From positions 558,001-622,000 of the forward strand of contig NZ_PGGN01000003.1 of the NCBI RefSeq assembly GCF_003010935.1: a stretch of DNA of 64,000 nucleotides, written 5' to 3'. Below are positions 27,143 to 35,932 of this stretch, piece after piece (position 1 is the stretch's first letter; each line of letters opens with the position of its first letter). Under the pieces are notes generated by a model. That model was not told where the DNA came from. It saw nothing but the letters and a program-made list of their open reading frames with translations, and did not search any database. The DNA is from Phyllobacterium endophyticum. GTDB lineage: Bacteria > Pseudomonadota > Alphaproteobacteria > Rhizobiales > Rhizobiaceae. The position numbers and the translations under genes are program-made.

Positions 27143-28144
27143 TCATTCCTTCTGTTTGAGGTAACCCCGCACAGCCTCGAGCGCAGCTGCACATGCCAGA
27201 ACTGCTCCCGTGATGATCAGGCTGAACTCAGTACCGACATTCATCAGTGTCAGGCCATTTCGCAAAACTCCCATCAACCAGACCCCTGCCAACACACGCC
27301 AGATACTGCCCCTACCACCTGTGAAAGGGATACCTCCAAGCAAGACAGCGGTAAGAATGGTAACTTCGAAACCGACACCCAGCGTTCCCGACGGCGCGCT
27401 GTTGAGCCTGGCAATCATCAACAGGGCGGCGATGCCAACAGCGAATCCCGTTAGCGTATAGAGAGCAAAGATGATGAAGTTGACCCGGATACCAAGCAAG
27501 AAAGCGGCACGCGGATTGACACCGATAGCGATGATACGGCGACCGATGGGAAAGAAGACTGTCACGAGCAACACGGTGCCACAGATGATGGCCGCGATGA
27601 TCGCAAGATTTGGAATGCCCCAGACATCACCTGATCCGAAATCAACAAACACGTCAGGAAAGCCATAGACTGACCCCTGCCCGAGGTACTGCGCGACGCC
27701 GCGCTCGGCAGCGAGTCCCCCAAGGGTGACGACGATCGGGGAGAAACGCCAGTAGCCGATGAGAACGCCGTTAACCGCACCTGTCGTCGTGGCGACCGCG
27801 ACTCCGGTCAACACGCCGGGAATCAAACCCCAATTGTTCATTGCAATACCGGCCGTCACCCCGGCCAACGCAAGTGTCGAGCCGACGGACAAATCCACAT
27901 ACCCGGCCATCAGCAAAAGCGCGAAGACAGATGCGACGACAAATGTCGGAGCATTCTGGGACACGATTGCCAAGAGATTGTCTGTGGACAGAAAAACATG
28001 GCTCTTGGCAGCGAAGTAGATCATTAGTGCGATGATTGAAATCGGCAACAGCCAGGTAATCACAAACGTCCCCAAGTGACGTTTAGAAAAAAGATTGCCG
28101 TTCATTGAACCATTCTTGATAGAAACATTGCTAATTTGGGTCAT
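27143..28144 (-). CDS. Sugar-type ABC transporter permease (RbsC-like)
   Basis: Inner-membrane permease, 333 residues, with eight or more hydrophobic segments and the RbsC-type motifs MAGYVDLSVGSTLALAGVTA and AVLLGGIPFTGGRGSIW. The start at 28144 overlaps the ATPase stop by 14 bases, a sign of tight coupling; the longer frame to 28237 is within the ATPase gene. Although this family is named for ribose, members import many polar compounds including autoinducer-2, nucleosides and polyols. Confidence 0.9.
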   Translation of the reverse strand: MTQISNVSIKNGSMNGNLFSKRHLGTFVITWLLPISIIALMIYFAAKSHVFLSTDNLLAIVSQNAPTFVVASVFALLLMAGYVDLSVGSTLALAGVTAGIAMNNWGLIPGVLTGVAVATTTGAVNGVLIGYWRFSPIVVTLGGLAAERGVAQYLGQGSVYGFPDVFVDFGSGDVWGIPNLAIIAAIICGTVLLVTVFFPIGRRIIAIGVNPRAAFLLGIRVNFIIFALYTLTGFAVGIAALLMIARLNSAPSGTLGVGFEVTILTAVLLGGIPFTGGRGSIWRVLAGVWLMGVLRNGLTLMNVGTEFSLIITGAVLACAAALEAVRGYLKQKE

Positions 28145-29669
28145 GCGAGTTGTCCTGATTTGCCGCAGCATGAAATGAATGCCCGTGCGCAAGCGCAATA
28201 AGCGCCTGTTCGCCGACACGCGGATTGACAGAGGCAACGATTTTACCGGCCGATAAAATCAACACGCGATCTGCCAGAGCTATGAGCTCCTCAGGATCGC
28301 TCGACGCGAAGACAATCGCGCGCCCCGGGACGTCAACAAAGCTGCGCAAGAGAGCATAAAGGTCACGGCGAGCGCCTATGTCTACCCCTTGCGTCGGTTC
28401 GTCGAGCAGAAGCAGCCGCGTCGCATCCAGACCCGATATCCATCGGCCAATCACCAATTTTTGGGCGTTGCCACCTGAAAACTTGTCGGCGTCACGGTGT
28501 GGATCATTTGGTTGCAGCCCGATTGACCGGCTGATTCGCTCGAAGATACTCAGCTCGCGCGCCTTAAGGCGGATTGGTCGTGCCGTCTGACCGTAGTGCG
28601 GCATCAGCAGATTCTCCATGGCGCTCAGCTCGCCGAACAGGGACTGCTGCTTTCGGTCCGACGCCACGAGGGCGATACCGCTCTCGCGTGCCGAACCCGG
28701 TCCCGTTGCTTCAACTGAACCGCCGTCCAGAAGCACCTGGCCGGTACGTGGCCGGGCACCGGCGAGGGCTTCCAAAAGGTCCGTTCGACCGGAGCCCAAA
28801 ATGCCGAAAACGCCAATGATCTCGCCATCCCGGGCATCAAAGGAGATTGGCCCGCTCCAGTTTGTCCTCAGGTCTTCGACCCCCAATAAGACACGATCGT
28901 CCAGCGTCCTGGTCCGTCTGGTTGCCTCGATTGCATCCGGCGAAATCGCAAAGATGATGTCGTCCAGCTCAATTGACGTTCTCGCACGTTGCCACAACAC
29001 GGCGCCGTCCCGAATGACCGTCACTGTGTCGGCAACCTGCATGACCTCATCGAGAAGGTGGGTGACATACACGATTGTTAACCCATGCTCGTCGGCAAGC
29101 CGGCGAACCAGCGCGAGCAGAGCCTCCACCTCTTTTTCGCTGAGTGCTGCCGTGGGCTCGTCGAGGATGAGGACGGATGGCCGACGCGACAGAGCTCTTG
29201 CAATCTCCACGATTTGCTGTTCGCCAATGTTCAAGCTGCCGACGATGGTAGCCGGGTTGATCGCGACCCCAAGTGAGTTGAAAAGAGCGCGTGTCTGTCG
29301 GTTCTGCTCGGCAAAATCGATCGCGCCGAAGCGGGTGCGAAGTTCTCGACCGAGGAAAATGTTGTCACTGCATGAAAGTGAGTCCACGAGCTGAAAGTGC
29401 TGGTAGATGATGCTGATGCCGGCGCCGAACGCTTCTGTCGGCGTCAGGCTGTGATACTGCCTACCATCTACGATGATCGATCCACTATCGGGCTCGATCG
29501 CGCCGCTTAGACAGCTAAGCAGGCTCGACTTCCCGGCCCCATTAGGGCCGAGGAGAGCGTGAACATAACCTGGTTCCAAATTCAGATCGATGCCCTTTAG
29601 GACTTCGTGCGTTCCAAATGCCTTTCGGATTGAATGGATGCGAAGCCCCTTCGCTGCCCGAGCTTCCAT
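28131..29669 (-). CDS. Sugar-type ABC transporter ATP-binding protein (RbsA/MglA-like)
   Basis: Double ATPase, 512 residues. The first domain has Walker A GPNGAGKSS, signature LNIGEQQIVEIARALS and Walker B VLILDEPTAAL. The second has the degenerate GILGSGRTD loop and FSGGNAQKLVIGRWI with LLLDEPTQGVD, the normal arrangement in RbsA/MglA. It starts four bases after the binding-protein stop. Together with RbsB- and RbsC-like genes it makes a complete importer. Confidence 0.92.
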   Translation of the reverse strand: MEARAAKGLRIHSIRKAFGTHEVLKGIDLNLEPGYVHALLGPNGAGKSSLLSCLSGAIEPDSGSIIVDGRQYHSLTPTEAFGAGISIIYQHFQLVDSLSCSDNIFLGRELRTRFGAIDFAEQNRQTRALFNSLGVAINPATIVGSLNIGEQQIVEIARALSRRPSVLILDEPTAALSEKEVEALLALVRRLADEHGLTIVYVTHLLDEVMQVADTVTVIRDGAVLWQRARTSIELDDIIFAISPDAIEATRRTRTLDDRVLLGVEDLRTNWSGPISFDARDGEIIGVFGILGSGRTDLLEALAGARPRTGQVLLDGGSVEATGPGSARESGIALVASDRKQQSLFGELSAMENLLMPHYGQTARPIRLKARELSIFERISRSIGLQPNDPHRDADKFSGGNAQKLVIGRWISGLDATRLLLLDEPTQGVDIGARRDLYALLRSFVDVPGRAIVFASSDPEELIALADRVLILSAGKIVASVNPRVGEQALIALAHGHSFHAAANQDNSHDPN

Positions 29670-29673
29670 CGCC

Positions 29674-30642
29674 TCAATCCTTGTACTGGGCGATGAGCTT
29701 TTCCAGTTCGGCAGAATTGCGCTGAGTTGCTAGTTCGACGCCGACCTGTTCGTTGCTGCCGGGTGCGCCGGTTGCGGCGGCGATCGAGTTTTTCACGATA
29801 AGTTCGGCCAACTTGTCCAGAAGGATTGCAGCGGATGCGCGATATGCGCCACCGGCCCTGACGGCTTCTAAGGCCTCCGGCGTGCCGTCCTGACCCGCGA
29901 CATAAACTTCGTTTGGATCGATCTTGGCGTTTGTGAACGCACGCAACGCACCTACGGCCGCATCATCGTTGAAGCCTATGAAAACACGAAGATCTGGGTT
30001 TTGGCGGATCGCATCTTCGGCGATGCGCAGGCCGCATTCCTGGTCACCGCAGTCCTGCGTCGAAATCACGGAAAGCCCGGCCTCCTTGAACCGGTCGAGC
30101 GGCTCCTGCCAGCGGCCGATAAACGCGCCCTTGAGAGGCGTTAGTGTGGTGACCGCAGCTGAAACGCCGCCGTTCGGATAGCGCGTCTTGACCCAGGCGA
30201 GCGCGTCCTCTGCAAGGATTCTGCCGCTCTGGACATTATCGAAACCGACCGAACCGTCCGCACCCGGCGTGGGTGCAGCATATGTCAACCACTTAATGCC
30301 CTTAGCCTGTGCCTGCTTTTGAAGGCCGGAAAGTGCTTTGGCATCAACCGGCAACACGACGATGGCATCGACCTTCTGGATTATCCAGCTTTCAAGGGCT
30401 ACGCGCTGTGTTTCCAGATTATTCGCCTGAGTGTTGTCGATAAGCATGTTTACGCAGCCATTTTCCTGCGCGAACCGCTCAACCTTTTTCCTCAATGACG
30501 TCACGAACGCAGCTCCACCGGTCGGATGGCTGAAACCGATCGTATATGTTCTATCGCAGGCGGCGGCAGTTTTTGCACCAGAAGCTAGCGCCAAGATAGA
30601 CACTCCCGTTGCTAACACCAAAGTCACAACCCTATTGTTCAT
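29674..30642 (-). CDS. Sugar-type ABC transporter substrate-binding protein (RbsB-like)
   Basis: Periplasmic binding protein, 322 residues, with a signal peptide (TLVLATGVSILALASGAKTA) and the family 4 pattern: TIGFSHPTGGAAFVTSLRKK, VDAIVVLPVDAKAL and FIGFNDDAAVGALRAFTNAK, VYVAGQDGTPEALEAV. GGAGAA lies a few bases before the ATG. It is the first gene of the operon running to the DMFase-like gene. An imperfect 14-base inverted repeat lies 60-88 bases upstream. The ligand may be an amide, amino alcohol or polyol. Confidence 0.92.
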   Translation of the reverse strand: MNNRVVTLVLATGVSILALASGAKTAAACDRTYTIGFSHPTGGAAFVTSLRKKVERFAQENGCVNMLIDNTQANNLETQRVALESWIIQKVDAIVVLPVDAKALSGLQKQAQAKGIKWLTYAAPTPGADGSVGFDNVQSGRILAEDALAWVKTRYPNGGVSAAVTTLTPLKGAFIGRWQEPLDRFKEAGLSVISTQDCGDQECGLRIAEDAIRQNPDLRVFIGFNDDAAVGALRAFTNAKIDPNEVYVAGQDGTPEALEAVRAGGAYRASAAILLDKLAELIVKNSIAAATGAPGSNEQVGVELATQRNSAELEKLIAQYKD

Positions 30643-30701
30643 TGTGTTCTCCTCTTTAGGCTACAGCGTAGCTTATTGCCACGTTCTTTACACAAAAAGC
30701 C

Positions 30702-30730
30702 TAACTTGTTTCCAATTTGGATACAAGTTA
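30702..30730. promoter_or_regulatory. Inverted-repeat operator upstream of the RbsB-like operon
   Basis: TAACTTGTTTCCAA-T-TTGGATACAAGTTA is a pair of 14-base arms with one mismatch around a single central base. Its core TGTTTCCAATTTGGATACA (30707-30725) matches 14 of 19 positions of the site between the SDR and ALDH genes. It lies where it would overlap the promoter of the leftward ABC operon. The symmetry is too good for chance, so a dimeric regulator site is likely; which protein binds is inferred. Confidence 0.7.
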
Positions 30731-30854
30731 ATTTTTGACAACGAACACCAAGGTCCCGAGACACCAGCGCGCCGGCTGAACCGAGGTGAAATAATTGGAT
30801 AAGCGGAGAAGGCAGCGGTATTTATAGGCGTCGAGCTTCTAGGGATCGTCTAAA

Positions 30855-31838
30855 TCATGGGCTTCCGCGGCCAAAACGTTCGGCATATGCCGCGGGACTG
30901 ATACCAAGCCCTCTTATAAAAGCTCGGCGCATAATCTCCTTGGAAGCGAACCCGCATTTTGCGGCGACAATCGGGATCGACTTGCCGTTTTCGATAAGTC
31001 GCCGAGCAGCATCAACCCTTATTTGCTCCACTGCATTGGCGGGCGTTCTACCGGTTGCGGCCTTGTAATGCCTGCTGAAACTGCGCGTACTCATGCCCGC
31101 AAAGTCACTGAGCGTCTCAAGTCTTAGGTCCCGGTTCAGGTTCTGGCTGATCCAGCAATGGAGACGATCGAAACGGCTATCTGCCTGAAGAGAAAGCAAT
31201 ACGCTAAACTGAGACTGTCCACCTGGCCTCTTTAAGAACATCACAAGGTATTGCGCAATCGCCAGGGCCGCTTTGCGCCCAAGATCCTCCTCCACAAGCG
31301 CAAGGCTCAAATCCATTCCTGCAGTTACACCCGCTGACGTCCAAATATTTCCATCCTTCGTGAATATCCTGTCCGGCTGGAGCGCCACCTTCGGGAATCT
31401 CGTGCTGAACTCCTGACAAAATTGCCAATGTGTCGTTGCAACCCGAGCGTCCAGCAGTCCAGCTTCCGCGAGGATGAAGGCTCCGGTGCAGACCGACGTC
31501 ACCCGCCGGGCGTGTGCAGCTCGCTCTTGGAGCCATTTCAGGAAATCACGATCACGACAACTGTCCGGAAAACCATTGCCGCCAACGACGATCAAGGTAT
31601 CGAGGCTCGTACCTGGATCGGGTAGCAAGGCGGTAGTAATTTCAAGGCCTGCCGTCTTGATGCTACGGCCACGGGAGACGACGCAATATTCATATGGCTC
31701 GGGGCCACCGGTCTTCGCGACAAACTCGTTTGCCGTCGCAAACACCTGCAGGGGTCCACAGATGTCAAGCAACTGTGCTTCGTCATACGTGACGATTTCG
31801 ACGCGCCGAGCCGGCTTCAGCATGAATCTTGGCTTCAT
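30855..31838 (-). CDS. GlxA family transcriptional regulator (DJ-1/PfpI domain plus AraC HTH)
   Basis: Regulator of 327 residues. Residues 10-190 form a DJ-1/PfpI-like domain (VEIVTYDEAQLLDICGPLQV, VTSVCTGAFILAEAGLLDA), and the C-terminus an AraC double HTH (LETLSDFAGMSTRSFSRHYK, CGFASKEIMRRAFIRGLGIS). Start 31838 has GAGG just upstream; the TTG at 31853 is less likely. It diverges from an isonitrile hydratase-like gene with the same fold, and GlxA-type regulators often control such a divergent neighbour. The signal is unknown. Confidence 0.9.
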   Translation of the reverse strand: MKPRFMLKPARRVEIVTYDEAQLLDICGPLQVFATANEFVAKTGGPEPYEYCVVSRGRSIKTAGLEITTALLPDPGTSLDTLIVVGGNGFPDSCRDRDFLKWLQERAAHARRVTSVCTGAFILAEAGLLDARVATTHWQFCQEFSTRFPKVALQPDRIFTKDGNIWTSAGVTAGMDLSLALVEEDLGRKAALAIAQYLVMFLKRPGGQSQFSVLLSLQADSRFDRLHCWISQNLNRDLRLETLSDFAGMSTRSFSRHYKAATGRTPANAVEQIRVDAARRLIENGKSIPIVAAKCGFASKEIMRRAFIRGLGISPAAYAERFGRGSP

Positions 31839-32182
31839 CGACCTCACTATCAATCAGGATTAAACCGTTTACACCCTGACATGGTCCGTGCGTCGAACTC
31901 CTAGCAGCAGGTTGCGGCAGAACGAGTGGGATGCTAGCGCTGCCTGTACGTCATGGCAATGCGGCTTCGTTCGCATCCCGGCCACGATTCCCTCCATACT
32001 CATAGACATACAGGCGCCGTCCCGCGCCACCCAAACTCTAAAACCAGCCACAAGTCGCGCTGCGGACTACTTGAGTGGAGGATTTGCCGGCGGCGACGTT
32101 TGGCGAGAATCGTTGTCATTCTGGCGTTCGGGCCTTGATGAACGGACATATGATGGCGATGGTAAAACAATGGAGGATCGCA
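31839..32182. other. Divergent promoter region of the GlxA and DJ-1 genes
   Basis: About 340 bases between two divergent genes. It must hold both promoters, but no clear dyad was found. The TGTTTC..TGGA element of the 20-31 kb cluster is not present here, which argues against control by the same regulator. Confidence 0.5.
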
Positions 32183-32863
32183 ATGCCATTCAAAGTCGGA
32201 TTTCTCATCTTTCCCATGGTCCAGCAGCTGGACCTAACTGGGCCTTATGAAGTGTTCGCCACGGCTGAAGGCATTGATGTCGAGCTCATTTGGAAGCACA
32301 AGAACCCTGTTCCCTCGGCGACAGGCATTCCCCTACAAGCAACCAAGACGTTTTCGGACATTGGACAGCTAGACGTTCTGATCGTGCCGGGCGGTGAAGG
32401 TACCGGCGCCCTGCTCTCGGATGAAGAAACGCTTGAATTCATTCGCAGTCAGGCCAAGGCGGCTCGATACACCACATCCGTGTGTACGGGAGCGCTGGTG
32501 CTCGGCGCAGCCGGCCTGCTCAAGGGCAAACGGGCAACCACCCATTGGTATTTCCTGGATTATCTGAAGTCCTTCGGCGCAATTCCGGTGAGCGAACGTG
32601 TTGTAACACAGGGAAGCATTGTCAGTGCGGCAGGTGTCAGCGCAGGGATCGATTTCGCTTTTTCCCTGCTAGAAGAGACCGTCGGTCGAGATGAAGCCGA
32701 AACGGTTCAGCTCTGGTTGGAATATGCACCCCATCCGCCGTTTCATTCCGGAAATCCGCAAGAGGCATCAAGGCACAGGGTCGAAGCGACGGGACAAAGA
32801 TATGCGTTTCATCGCCGTGGACTGGACGATCTCTTCGACAAGCTCGCCCTGATGCGACCTTAG
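32183..32863 (+). CDS. DJ-1/PfpI family protein, isonitrile hydratase-like
   Basis: Protein of 226 residues with the DJ-1 fold. It opens VGFLIFPMVQQLDLTGPYEV, has the nucleophile elbow YTTSVCTGALVLGAAGLL and keeps Asp17, Cys101 and Thr102, the residues I recall as catalytic in Pseudomonas isonitrile hydratase InhA (about 228 residues). InhA hydrates isonitriles to N-substituted formamides. The start at 32183 is set by GGAGG six bases upstream; earlier in-frame Met codons lack one. It diverges from a GlxA-type regulator. Many relatives are untested, so the activity is probable rather than shown. Confidence 0.85.
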   Translation: MPFKVGFLIFPMVQQLDLTGPYEVFATAEGIDVELIWKHKNPVPSATGIPLQATKTFSDIGQLDVLIVPGGEGTGALLSDEETLEFIRSQAKAARYTTSVCTGALVLGAAGLLKGKRATTHWYFLDYLKSFGAIPVSERVVTQGSIVSAAGVSAGIDFAFSLLEETVGRDEAETVQLWLEYAPHPPFHSGNPQEASRHRVEATGQRYAFHRRGLDDLFDKLALMRP

Positions 32864-33544
32864 CAAGTGACGCGATACCTGTCACATGACGCAGCGGTTG
32901 CGCTCCTACAGATCGCCGCTGAAATCGGGAGCCAAGAAGAGCGGAGATTTTGGGATCTTTCATCTCTTCTAGCGAGGGTGATGTTGTTGGCATCAGCAGT
33001 CTTCATGTCGATGAGCTACTGATGATACGGCTGCCGACAATCATGCCGTCGCCGATAGCCACAGCCTGCTTCCACTTTGAGGTAGCCGGGCTAACACAGG
33101 GAAATCAATGTCCTGGCGCGACCTGAAAGAAGAGCGTTGGATTGATGCTGCTTAGCTTCACATCATGCCTGTCAGGAAACTTTCTTTGAAACAGCAGATA
33201 ATGAGCGATTTGATTGGTGGCTCGAATTCCACAATCGCTGATCTGCAGCAATGTCCGGACGTTATAAAAGTCTTTGCGCGCCAAAAGCGGCTGCAACGGA
33301 CTGGCATTGTAACTGTAACGTACTTCCGCGGCATTTGAGCTTGTTTATACCTTGGGGATCTGGACTGAGGCGCGTGTGGGCCGGGAAACACCAGCGCCTG
33401 CAAAGGGCTGAAATGTGAATGGTTGGAGGATTCGGTTCGGGGCATGCGGTCGAAAGGTATGTCGTCCGAGACCGGCATTTGCCGGCTCCCGATACGCTAC
33501 AACAAGCTCACCGAAACTCGGCGTAGAAAAGGAGCGTTCGTGCG
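32864..33544. other. Intergenic region before the two large unknown genes
   Basis: About 680 bases without a recognised gene. A minus-strand frame near 33105-33296 looks protein-like but has no start signal or family match and may be a relic. The promoter of the unknown two-gene unit must lie here. AAAGGAG precedes the first ATG by ten bases. Confidence 0.5.
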
Positions 33545-35917
33545 ATGGCAGGCAGCGCCGACAACAGTTTGTTTCGCTTCACGCTTCTGCGTGCCGCGAA
33601 GTCCGAATTTCGCCAGTCAGCGCCCGGCAGGTCGCCAGTTGACTCAGCCTCGACGGTCCATGTGCCCGCGCTGCGATCCGCGACGGCAAGGCCGTCCGCG
33701 ATTGTCAACCCCCCGCTGTTCAATCCGCTGCGCGAGTCCAGAGATCTGGTAAGCGCCCAGCGCGAATTTGAGAGGCTCGATCCGATCCGCGATCTTAACC
33801 TGTCAATCGCGCGTGGCATGTTCACGTTGCAGGCCAGCGCCATCAAGCGTTTGTCGTCTAGGACAAAGTCAACGCTGGAAAAACTCGGTGTGTCGCTGGC
33901 AGACACCCATATCGGTGAGCTTGTCGCTGCGATCAATGGCGCGCTGACGCCGTCTCAGCCAGAGGAAACGCCCGGAGAACCACCGGCGCCGAGTCCGCGT
34001 CCTGCCCAATTGAGTGCGGTCGGTGTCGCCGATCTGCTCGTGGTAAAACAGCAAATCAAGCGCTATGAAGCCGGCGAAATTGCGCATATCGAAAATATTC
34101 TCGACGGTGAATCCAAACTCCGTACCCATCGCCAGCTCAACCGAACCGAAGAAGTGATCAGCACGCTTAAAGAGCAGGAGCACGAAAAAGAGACCGAGTT
34201 GCAAACTACAGAGCGTTTCGAGCTTAACCGCGAGACCACGCGCACCCAGCAAGCCGATCAGAAGGTCGGATTCGGTTTGTCACTCTCCGGCAAGTACGGC
34301 CCGACTGTAGAGTTCGAAAGCAAGTTCGATGTGAGCAACCAAACCAGCGAGGAAAATGGACTTAAGAACTCCGTCACCTACGCAAAGGACGTCGTCGAGC
34401 GCTCCAAGGAGCGCATTGTCGAGCGTGTCCGAGAAGAACGGCGGCTTACAATTCTGCGCGAAGTCGAGGAAGTAAACGAGCATCGCCTGACAAATGACAG
34501 CGGCGAGCACAGTGCAGGCATCTATCAGTTCGTCGACAAGATTTACGAGTCGCAGGTGTTCAACTACGGGCTGCGCCAGATGTTCGACTTTATGATTCCG
34601 GAGCCGGCGTCGTACATGTGGCACCTCGAAAAGATGCCGCAACCGGATCCGGAATTGCCTATTCCGCCTATCAGACTGGAGGTCGAGGCACCGGACGCGA
34701 GCCACATTCACGAGGGCAACTATCTGCGTCTTGGTGCCCGTTACGGCACCAAAGGTCTTAGGGCGCCACCACCGATTTTCCTGGTGAGGAGCGCGAGCGT
34801 CACACAAGGCCTGGGCAACGACTCAGAGGAGAATCAGCCTCGCAGCCGCAACCAAATCGAGATCCAGATTCCGAAGGGTTACCGACCCGTCTGGGCATTG
34901 ACGACGGTGATGGGCGTCACGGACGAGGACCCTCACTTCGCCTTCAGTCTCGGCAACGAATACGATTACTGGCGTCCGACGGCGCAGGACGAGCGGATCG
35001 ATGTTCAAGAAGGAGCTCTTCGCTTCTACCGTCCCAATGCCAATCGCGTGACGGTATTCCCAAGTGACGGCGGCCTCTACGCCGACGACGACAAGCTCAC
35101 CATCCATATTTTCGCGCATGAGACCGCTAACTATAGTGTGCACACGAAGGTCACCTTCCAGCGCCAGGCCGAAGGGCTGCGCGACTGGGCCACATCGACC
35201 TATGACACGATCGCCGAGGCGTATTCGAATGTCTTGCTTAGGTATCAGCAAGAAGTCGAGACGCTGAAACAGAAGAAAGAAGCGGAAAAGGGGCTCGCCT
35301 TTGAGTTCGGCAATCCGCCGTCCGTTAATGAACGGATCATCCGGACGGAGTTGAAAAAGCACTGCCTCGCGTTCATTCGCAATGAACATGCCGGCCTATT
35401 GAACACCGCACACACCGGCGGCGGCTCACTCTATCCGCCGCACTTCGACATCGAGGATGCCAAAGCCGACGGGGCGATCATCCGCTTCTTCGAGCATGCC
35501 TTCGAGTGGGATCAAATCCAGTATGTCTTCTACCCTTATTTCTGGGCACGACCCGGAGGATGGGCAGACCGATTCCGTGCACGGAACATGGATGCCGAAC
35601 TTGAAGAGTTCCTGAAGGCGGGCTACGCGCGCGTCGTCGTGCCGGTTCGGGTGGGTTTCGAAGCGGCGGTCTCCTATTTCATGCAGGAGGGGCACGTGTG
35701 GAACGATGAGGGCGAGCCGCCGATCGATCATCCTCTCTACAAGCCGATCGTCGATGAAATCAAGGAGCGCACCGGAGGCGATCGCGGCGAAGTGCCGGTT
35801 GGCGAGCCGTGGGAAACGCATCTGCCGACAACGGCCGTCCTGGTGCGCAAGGGTCACACGCTGCCCGAATGGGAGCGGTTGTCGCCGAACGAGTGGAAAT
35901 GGAGGCCCAAGGTCTAG
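33545..35917 (+). CDS. Large uncharacterised protein, 790 residues
   Basis: No function recognised. Residues 1-130 are polar; 135-155 is a Pro/Glu linker. A long charged helical stretch follows (165-240: IKRYEAGEIAHIENILDGES, TTERFELNRETTRTQQ), then an alternating Gly/Ser segment VGFGLSLSGKYGPTVEFESK (241-260), and a second charged helix (277-310). Then come YQFVDKIYESQVFNYGLRQM and IPEPASYMWHLEKM near 326-364, a beta-rich middle, a helix at 541-583, and a C-terminal module (600-770) with FYPYFWARPGGW, VVVPVRVGFEAAVSYF and VGEPWETHLPTT. I recall similar segments in large unannotated proteins of other bacteria. There is no signal peptide or membrane helix. It is paired with the next gene across 15 bases. 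Confidence 0.85.
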   Translation: MAGSADNSLFRFTLLRAAKSEFRQSAPGRSPVDSASTVHVPALRSATARPSAIVNPPLFNPLRESRDLVSAQREFERLDPIRDLNLSIARGMFTLQASAIKRLSSRTKSTLEKLGVSLADTHIGELVAAINGALTPSQPEETPGEPPAPSPRPAQLSAVGVADLLVVKQQIKRYEAGEIAHIENILDGESKLRTHRQLNRTEEVISTLKEQEHEKETELQTTERFELNRETTRTQQADQKVGFGLSLSGKYGPTVEFESKFDVSNQTSEENGLKNSVTYAKDVVERSKERIVERVREERRLTILREVEEVNEHRLTNDSGEHSAGIYQFVDKIYESQVFNYGLRQMFDFMIPEPASYMWHLEKMPQPDPELPIPPIRLEVEAPDASHIHEGNYLRLGARYGTKGLRAPPPIFLVRSASVTQGLGNDSEENQPRSRNQIEIQIPKGYRPVWALTTVMGVTDEDPHFAFSLGNEYDYWRPTAQDERIDVQEGALRFYRPNANRVTVFPSDGGLYADDDKLTIHIFAHETANYSVHTKVTFQRQAEGLRDWATSTYDTIAEAYSNVLLRYQQEVETLKQKKEAEKGLAFEFGNPPSVNERIIRTELKKHCLAFIRNEHAGLLNTAHTGGGSLYPPHFDIEDAKADGAIIRFFEHAFEWDQIQYVFYPYFWARPGGWADRFRARNMDAELEEFLKAGYARVVVPVRVGFEAAVSYFMQEGHVWNDEGEPPIDHPLYKPIVDEIKERTGGDRGEVPVGEPWETHLPTTAVLVRKGHTLPEWERLSPNEWKWRPKV

Positions 35918-35932
35918 AGTTCGAGCGCGACT

